A DNA stretch of 10,774 nucleotides from Oscillospiraceae bacterium (GTDB lineage: Bacteria > Bacillota > Clostridia > Oscillospirales > Ruminococcaceae), in NCBI GenBank assembly GCA_009782665.1, contig WRIP01000028.1, positions 1-10,774 on the forward strand, in the 5' to 3' direction. Under the pieces are notes generated by a model, which saw only the letters and a list, made by a program, of their open reading frames with translations, did not search any database and was not told the DNA's origin. Within the stretch, counting starts at the first letter, position 1, and every line of letters begins with the position of its first letter. This document shows, piece after piece, positions 7,720 to 10,774 of the stretch. The translations under genes and the position numbers were made by a program.

Positions 7720-7929
7720 TGAAGTCACATCCTTTCGTATTAGTATATGCAAAATTAAGATACTATATTTCTCTTGTATATAAAGCTATAGACAGGTCAA
7801 GTATTGATATAGATAATTTCAAATGTTTTAAGACTGACATTGTTTAGATGTAGTTGACGTAATATGAAGACGTATCAATTGCTATCTCTTACATCTTTCT
7901 TCTTCTACTATGCTGACAAAGTAGTTGAG

Positions 7930-7965
7930 GTGTCAGCTTGGTAGCAGTTACTGCCAAGCTGACAC
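7930..7965. repeat. Strong 36-bp inverted repeat with competing third arm
   Basis: GTGTCAGCTTGG (7930-7941) is perfectly complementary to CCAAGCTGACAC (7954-7965). Inner pairs T-G, A-T and G-C extend the stem to 15 with loop CAGTTA. The T-G pair is a wobble only in a plus-strand RNA; on minus it is an A-C mismatch. No T-run follows on either strand, so this is not a standard terminator. GCTGACA also occurs at 7912-7918 and could pair with TGTCAGC (7931-7937) in place of the 7958-7964 arm. That would give two mutually exclusive hairpins. It may be a protein-binding palindrome, an RNA switch remnant, or the end of a mobile element. Confidence 0.75.
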
Positions 7966-8001
7966 TCGCCTTGAATCATACTGCATCGAATAGTAATCGA
8001 T

Positions 8002-8032
8002 AAAAAAAACCACAGCCATTAACTGACTGCAG
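8002..8032 (-). terminator. Rho-independent terminator, minus strand
   Basis: Minus-strand RNA folds CTGCAGTC (8025-8032) onto GGCTGTGG (8010-8017) with loop AGTTAAT, followed by eight T (8002-8009). Three of the eight pairs are G-U wobbles, which exist only in the minus-strand transcript, so the orientation is clear. It lies about 150 bp downstream of the acetyltransferase stop and can end the chromate-transporter operon, or a separate short RNA. Confidence 0.8.
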
Positions 8033-8114
8033 ATACAAGGTGTTCATTTCGGCGCCACCTTCATACCACCGTTATATGGAGCTGTTCCCATTAGTTGTTG
8101 GCATGAAAATTGTG
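8002..8114 (-). ncRNA. Candidate short RNA or leader ending in the terminator
   Basis: A perfect TATAAT (plus ATTATA, 8121-8126) sits just beyond, predicting a start near 8114 and a transcript of about 113 nt ending at the T-run. The -35 region is poor. Inside, AAGGTG and CACCTT (8056-8061 and 8037-8042) form a hairpin. Its 5' side, AAGGTGGCGCCG, matches the T-box motif AGGGTGGNACCGCG at most positions. A normal T-box stem I is not visible and no synthetase or amino-acid gene follows. It could be a small RNA, a degenerate riboswitch leader, or just the 3' untranslated part of the acetyltransferase mRNA. No known RNA family was recognised with confidence. Confidence 0.3.
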
Positions 8115-8120
8115 TTTATG

Positions 8121-8126
8121 ATTATA
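8121..8126 (-). promoter_or_regulatory. -10-like TATAAT upstream of the candidate short RNA
   Basis: The hexamer is perfect on the minus strand, but the best -35 at 16-18 bp (around TTCTTA) is poor. It lies 58 bp downstream of the acetyltransferase stop. Confidence 0.25.
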
Positions 8127-8183
8127 TCGTATAGAGATAACTAAGAATGGTGAGTTAGTTGTGGGCTTATCTGCGATTCTGGT

Positions 8184-8879
8184 TTATTCCGACTGTGTGT
8201 TATCGAAATCAAGAACCATTAGTCTTGCGCATATAGAATTATAGTCGTCTTCTACAGCAAGCACATCATCTATCTGTTCGTTAATTATTTTGTTATCCCA
8301 TTCCTTAATCCACCAAGGCGGATTTTTCCCTTCTTCTTCAATTGCCTTAACACTAAACCCGTTGTTCAGATAGCTAGTCCAAGGTAAACAACCCATTACC
8401 GGGTTGTATTCAAATACAGTCTTTGAACCACCGATTGCAATAATAGCAGAGTACTCATGTGTTTTAGCCCAATTAATTGAAGCGATCAGCAGTGCTTTTC
8501 CGATTCCTTTACCGATATATTCACTGGTTGAATGATGAGTATCGAGAAGTCTACCTACATGAAAGCATGAATGACCCCACACTGGACCTTGGAACAGCAG
8601 ATTCTTTTCTTTTGCAGCTATTAACGGCCACCCTAAAGGCCAATCTGTGAGTTTTTTCCTACCATACTCAGGAAACAATGTGTCATCCCATACCGGAAGA
8701 GTTACTCTGTAGCAGTGTAATGAACCGATACAAATTGAACCAACCCAAGCTCCAAATCCGAGTATTTCTTGTTGCTTGAGTAGTGTTAACTGAGCCTCTC
8801 TACTTTGCCAACAATCCTGGTTTACACTATCTAAGTTTTCGATTGTTATCGGACAGATTGTGTATTCAATCTTTTCCAT
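8184..8879 (-). CDS. GNAT-family N-acetyltransferase, substrate unknown
   Basis: A 231-residue soluble protein. The acetyl-CoA pyrophosphate loop (motif A) is YIGKGIGKALL (121-131), followed by a helix and strand (SINWAKTHEYSAIIAIGG). An N-terminal strand pair around GFGAWVGSICIGSLHCYRV (41-59) fits GNAT motifs C/D. TSYLNNGF (168-175) resembles the motif-B 'YxxxGF' end of the fold. It is larger than a minimal GNAT (about 150), with a Trp-rich insertion (DWPLGWPL at 79-86) and a C-terminal tail containing NPPWWIKEW (186-194). The substrate cannot be predicted. ATG at 8879 has AAAGGAGA about 9 nt upstream, inside the 17-bp gap after the DUF2284 gene, so it is the last gene of the chromate-transporter operon. 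Confidence 0.8.
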   Translation of the reverse strand: MEKIEYTICPITIENLDSVNQDCWQSREAQLTLLKQQEILGFGAWVGSICIGSLHCYRVTLPVWDDTLFPEYGRKKLTDWPLGWPLIAAKEKNLLFQGPVWGHSCFHVGRLLDTHHSTSEYIGKGIGKALLIASINWAKTHEYSAIIAIGGSKTVFEYNPVMGCLPWTSYLNNGFSVKAIEEEGKNPPWWIKEWDNKIINEQIDDVLAVEDDYNSICARLMVLDFDNTQSE

Positions 8880-8896
8880 AATCCTAGTCTCCTTTG

Positions 8897-9412
8897 TTAG
8901 CTATTCAACCAGACGGCTGAGTACCAATTCTGCATATCGTCACGGTTGCGTAGAGTTTCCAGTGGTAGCCCGAGCTTCTTTACTGTTGAAAATATGTCGA
9001 TTCCTACGCTATGGAATGAGGGACGTGCTTTTCGAACATTTCTGCATTCTTCACCAGTATAACCTGCACAATCATCACATATGGCGCAGTCAGACATGGA
9101 GAAAGCCAGTGCATCACCATCTAAAAAGGCTTCTCTCTCCAGCTCAAACGATACATCCTGTGAGATCTTCTTGTCTGTGGAATGAATGATAATAACCGAA
9201 GTATACTTCTTTAGCAGAATCTCAAGCTCATCAGAAGACGGAAAACCCGGTTTAGAGGGACAGGTACATCCTTTACCCCAACTTGAACACCCGAACATAC
9301 ACTTCAGAAGCGTACGTCCGTCAAATACTATCTCATCAACACCGACTGCAACCGCATTTGTTACATTCATATCTGTTGCCATTTTTAGGTATTTCTCAAT
9401 TAACTTCTCCAT
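8897..9412 (-). CDS. DUF2284 cysteine-rich, probable metal or Fe-S binding protein
   Basis: A 171-residue soluble protein matching the DUF2284 'predicted metal-binding' pattern. Eight cysteines fall in two groups of four: C38, C42, C49, C51 (KCMFGCSSWGKGCTCP) and C109, C112, C115, C123 (DCAICDDCAGYTGEEC). The second has ferredoxin-like CxxCxxC spacing. After it come the family-typical RPSFHSVGIDI (130-140) and a C-terminal Trp/Tyr segment. Two clusters or metal sites are likely, suggesting a redox or metal-handling role, but no reaction is known. ATG at 9412 has TAGGAG 6 nt upstream. It is 14 bp after the second CHR gene and 17 bp before the acetyltransferase gene, so it is translated from the same mRNA. 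Confidence 0.85.
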   Translation of the reverse strand: MEKLIEKYLKMATDMNVTNAVAVGVDEIVFDGRTLLKCMFGCSSWGKGCTCPSKPGFPSSDELEILLKKYTSVIIIHSTDKKISQDVSFELEREAFLDGDALAFSMSDCAICDDCAGYTGEECRNVRKARPSFHSVGIDIFSTVKKLGLPLETLRNRDDMQNWYSAVWLNS

Positions 9413-9426
9413 AAAAAACTCCTATT

Positions 9427-10011
9427 TTACTTATATCCTACAAAAGCACCGATAATACCGGCTATGACTGTCAATAGTATCGGATTGACATCAAACTTAA
9501 TATTAAGAATGGCAGTTGCCAAAAAAATGACAAGCATGAGAATAGAGATATGACCAACCGAGCCTATCATAACTGTTGAAAACGCGGCTTCCGACATGAT
9601 TATAGCGTCTTTTGCTAGCATCAATGCAGCAGAAACTATCAGTCCAACTGCTGCAGGTTTGATACCTAGTAATATTCCATTTATCATGTTGCTCTGTCGA
9701 AATTTATTGATGAAAAACATAACTAAGAGCACTAATATGAAAGACGGTAGACAGACCCCTATTGTCGCTATAAAAGAACCCCAAAAACCACCGCTCAAAT
9801 AGCCTACATAGGTAGCAGAATTTATGGCTATAGGACCAGGAACAACTAAATCCAGTGCACTCAGATCTGCCATCTGGGTCATAGTAACGTTCAGCTTTTC
9901 TCCTTCGGCAATAATCATTGACATCATCGCATAACCACCGCCGAAACCGAGTAATCCTATTTTGAAGAATGTGTATAGTATAGTAAAAAGATGTAATAAC
10001 TCAGCACTCAT
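9427..10011 (-). CDS. Chromate (CHR) transporter, second half of a split pair
   Basis: A 194-residue membrane protein with one CHR domain: FKIGLLGFGGGYAMM (16-30), the conserved VVPGPIAINSATYVGY (56-71), and hydrophobic spans at about 76-101, 112-133, 143-168 and 174-192. Long CHR proteins have two such domains in one chain; short ones occur as gene pairs, as in B. subtilis ywrA/ywrB, shown to act together. Substrates of the family are chromate and possibly sulfate or other oxyanions; which one applies here is unknown. Its ATG overlaps the stop of the upstream gene as ATGA, and GGGAGA lies 9 nt upstream, so translation is coupled and an equimolar heterodimer is likely. Confidence 0.92.
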   Translation of the reverse strand: MSAELLHLFTILYTFFKIGLLGFGGGYAMMSMIIAEGEKLNVTMTQMADLSALDLVVPGPIAINSATYVGYLSGGFWGSFIATIGVCLPSFILVLLVMFFINKFRQSNMINGILLGIKPAAVGLIVSAALMLAKDAIIMSEAAFSTVMIGSVGHISILMLVIFLATAILNIKFDVNPILLTVIAGIIGAFVGYK

Positions 10012-10577
10012 TCGCTTTTATCTCCCTTCTTCTTGATTACTAACTGATAGATATATCCAGCAAGACCTGCACCAATAACAACAAAGGGTGTGCTGATTTT
10101 TAGTATAAAGACAGAGGTAAAGGCTGCGAGCATAAGTATTATGGCAAACGCTGTCTTGAGGTTATGTGCTCCTAGTGTAAACGCTGCTGCTAGTATTAAT
10201 GCTCCGGAAGCGGCATGTATGCAGTTCATTGCGCCGACTGCAGGTCCTTCTTTCGGAACAAATTGGATAGCAATTGTGGCAGCGAGCATAATGAAAAAAG
10301 CAGAAATTGTTGCACCGATGCTTGCCACAAACATACCCATTCCACCTGCGACGTGTTTTCCGATGTAACTAGCACAGTTGACTGCTATAACACCCGGCAG
10401 TGACTGCGATAATGCCACATACTCAAGAAATTGATCATTATCTATAAGTTGGTGCTTTTCTACTAAGTCCTTTTGTATGACTGGTACCATTGCCAGACCA
10501 CCGGTAAAGGTAAAAGTGCCTGCCATAAAGAAAGACTTGAATAGTATCCAGAGTTTTTGGGATCTACTTAACTCCAT
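10008..10577 (-). CDS. Chromate (CHR) transporter, first half of a split pair
   Basis: A 189-residue membrane protein with one CHR domain: KSFFMAGTFTFTGGLAMVPV (14-33), then SLPGVIAVNCASYIG (59-73), the counterpart of the VPGP motif in its partner; here the second Pro is replaced (LPGV). Hydrophobic spans cover about 80-106, 113-136, 141-159 and 162-180. The C-terminus is basic (IKKKGDKSE). It is the first gene of the four-gene operon. ATG at 10577 has AGGAGAGG about 3-6 nt upstream. Upstream lies a 182-bp divergent regulatory region with a dyad in the leader, so the operon is probably controlled by a DNA-binding regulator. Confidence 0.92.
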   Translation of the reverse strand: MELSRSQKLWILFKSFFMAGTFTFTGGLAMVPVIQKDLVEKHQLIDNDQFLEYVALSQSLPGVIAVNCASYIGKHVAGGMGMFVASIGATISAFFIMLAATIAIQFVPKEGPAVGAMNCIHAASGALILAAAFTLGAHNLKTAFAIILMLAAFTSVFILKISTPFVVIGAGLAGYIYQLVIKKKGDKSE

Positions 10578-10609
10578 AAACCTCTCCTCTGCTCATTTCT
10601 GTAAGCGTT

Positions 10610-10630
10610 TTGTATAGGCAAAATATACAA
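10610..10630. promoter_or_regulatory. 21-bp perfect dyad in the chr operon leader (candidate operator)
   Basis: TTGTATA (10610-10616) and TATACAA (10624-10630) are exact inverted repeats around GGCAAAA. It is 33-53 bp upstream of the first CHR gene and just downstream of the predicted start near 10643, where a bound repressor would act as a block. No regulator is encoded on this strand nearby. Confidence 0.5.
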
Positions 10631-10649
10631 TAAATATACCCTATTTTCT

Positions 10650-10679
10650 ATTACATTACTAAAAGCATAAAGATTGCAA
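10650..10679 (-). promoter_or_regulatory. Candidate promoter of the chr-DUF2284-GNAT operon
   Basis: Minus strand: TTGCAA (10674-10679), 18-bp spacer, TGTAAT (10650-10655; five of six to TATAAT). The predicted leader is about 65 nt and includes the TTGTATA dyad. Confidence 0.45.
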
Positions 10680-10702
10680 ACTATTAATGAATAGGATATC
10701 AT
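10674..10702 (+). promoter_or_regulatory. Candidate promoter of the divergent plus-strand gene
   Basis: TTGCAA (10674-10679), 17-bp spacer, TATCAT (10697-10702; five of six). The -35 is the same palindromic hexamer used by the minus-strand candidate. TATAAA at 10711-10716 is an alternative -10, but with a poor -35. Confidence 0.4.
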
Positions 10703-10718
10703 AATCTAGGTATAAATA

Positions 10719-10734
10719 ACATCATTTGTGATGT
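10719..10734. promoter_or_regulatory. 16-bp perfect dyad before the plus-strand gene (candidate operator)
   Basis: ACATCA (10719-10724), TTTG, TGATGT (10729-10734). It lies about ten bases after the predicted plus-strand start and 11 bp before the ribosome binding site AAGGAGAG (10746-10753). It could be an operator or a small 5' hairpin; no T-run follows. Confidence 0.45.
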
Positions 10735-10759
10735 AAAAAATGTTTAAGGAGAGTTTTTA

Positions 10760-10774
10760 ATGAAGAAAATACTG
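10760..10774 (+). CDS. Start of a divergent plus-strand gene, cut by the window edge
   Basis: ATG at 10760 with AAGGAGAG ending 6 nt upstream is a textbook start. Only MKKIL is visible. Such a start is common in exported proteins and lipoproteins but proves nothing. It is divergent from the chr operon and shares its control region, so it could be a regulator or an anion-related protein; the product cannot be named. Confidence 0.7.

Larger units (their letters stand above)
7621..8183. other. Gene-poor stretch between the acetyltransferase and the repeat array
   Basis: No protein of recognisable family is encoded on either strand. Going leftwards from the acetyltransferase stop it contains a -10-like TATAAT, structured sequence ending in an intrinsic terminator (8002-8032), a strong 36-bp dyad (7930-7965), about 190 bp of AT-rich sequence with nothing recognised (7740-7910), the 28-codon ORF and the orphan ribosome binding site. 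It reads as a mosaic of RNA-level elements and gene debris. Confidence 0.6.

Noticed and set aside
8860..10403. Plus-strand ORFs opposite the acetyltransferase, DUF2284 and CHR genes
   Set aside because: They are antisense shadows of well-supported minus-strand genes; none shows a family motif.

Overview
The base composition (moderately AT-rich), the strong AGGAGG-type ribosome binding sites, TGA used as a stop, and the gene order miaB-mutS-mutL all point to a Gram-positive bacterium of the Bacillota, probably Clostridia-like. MutL carries its own endonuclease motif, as expected in lineages that lack MutH. I cannot name a genus from the sequence alone. Every complete gene is on the minus strand; only the first five codons of a plus-strand gene are visible, at the right edge.

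Layout, right to left (direction of transcription). (1) Positions 10008-10577 and 9427-10011 encode a two-gene (split) CHR-family chromate/anion transporter. The two genes overlap by 4 bp and are followed by a DUF2284 cysteine-rich protein (8897-9412) and a GNAT-type acetyltransferase (8184-8879), with gaps of 14 and 17 bp. This is evidently one four-gene operon. It faces a divergent plus-strand gene starting at 10760, and the space between holds two dyads and a palindromic TTGCAA that can serve as -35 for both directions. A minus-strand intrinsic terminator at 8002-8032 lies downstream of the operon. (2) Positions 7362-8183 hold no convincing gene but much structure: a possible short RNA ending in that terminator, a strong 36-bp dyad, a 28-codon ORF with a good ribosome binding site, a perfect but start-less Shine-Dalgarno sequence, and an array of 32-bp tandem repeats with internal dyad symmetry. 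The array ends right at a near-consensus sigma-A promoter. (3) That promoter drives an AAA ATPase with a C-terminal DUF4143 / PD-(D/E)XK-like region (6054-7361). (4) Downstream, with its own weaker promoter candidate, is the housekeeping set miaB (tRNA ms2i6A methylthiotransferase), mutS and mutL (mismatch repair), tightly packed with gaps of 13 and 4 bp.

The most unusual part is the repeat array plus ATPase (6054-7616). Five good copies and one decayed copy of a 20-bp dyad (CTCAT, 10-nt A/T-rich centre with TGCGTTTTT, ATGAG) recur every 32 or 33 bp, close to three helical turns, directly upstream of the -35 box. One copy has matching changes in both arms. The array looks like a phased set of protein-binding sites, or a hairpin array, dedicated to this ATPase. 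The debris beside it (orphan ribosome binding site, short ORF) suggests the module was inserted into, or replaced, an older gene.
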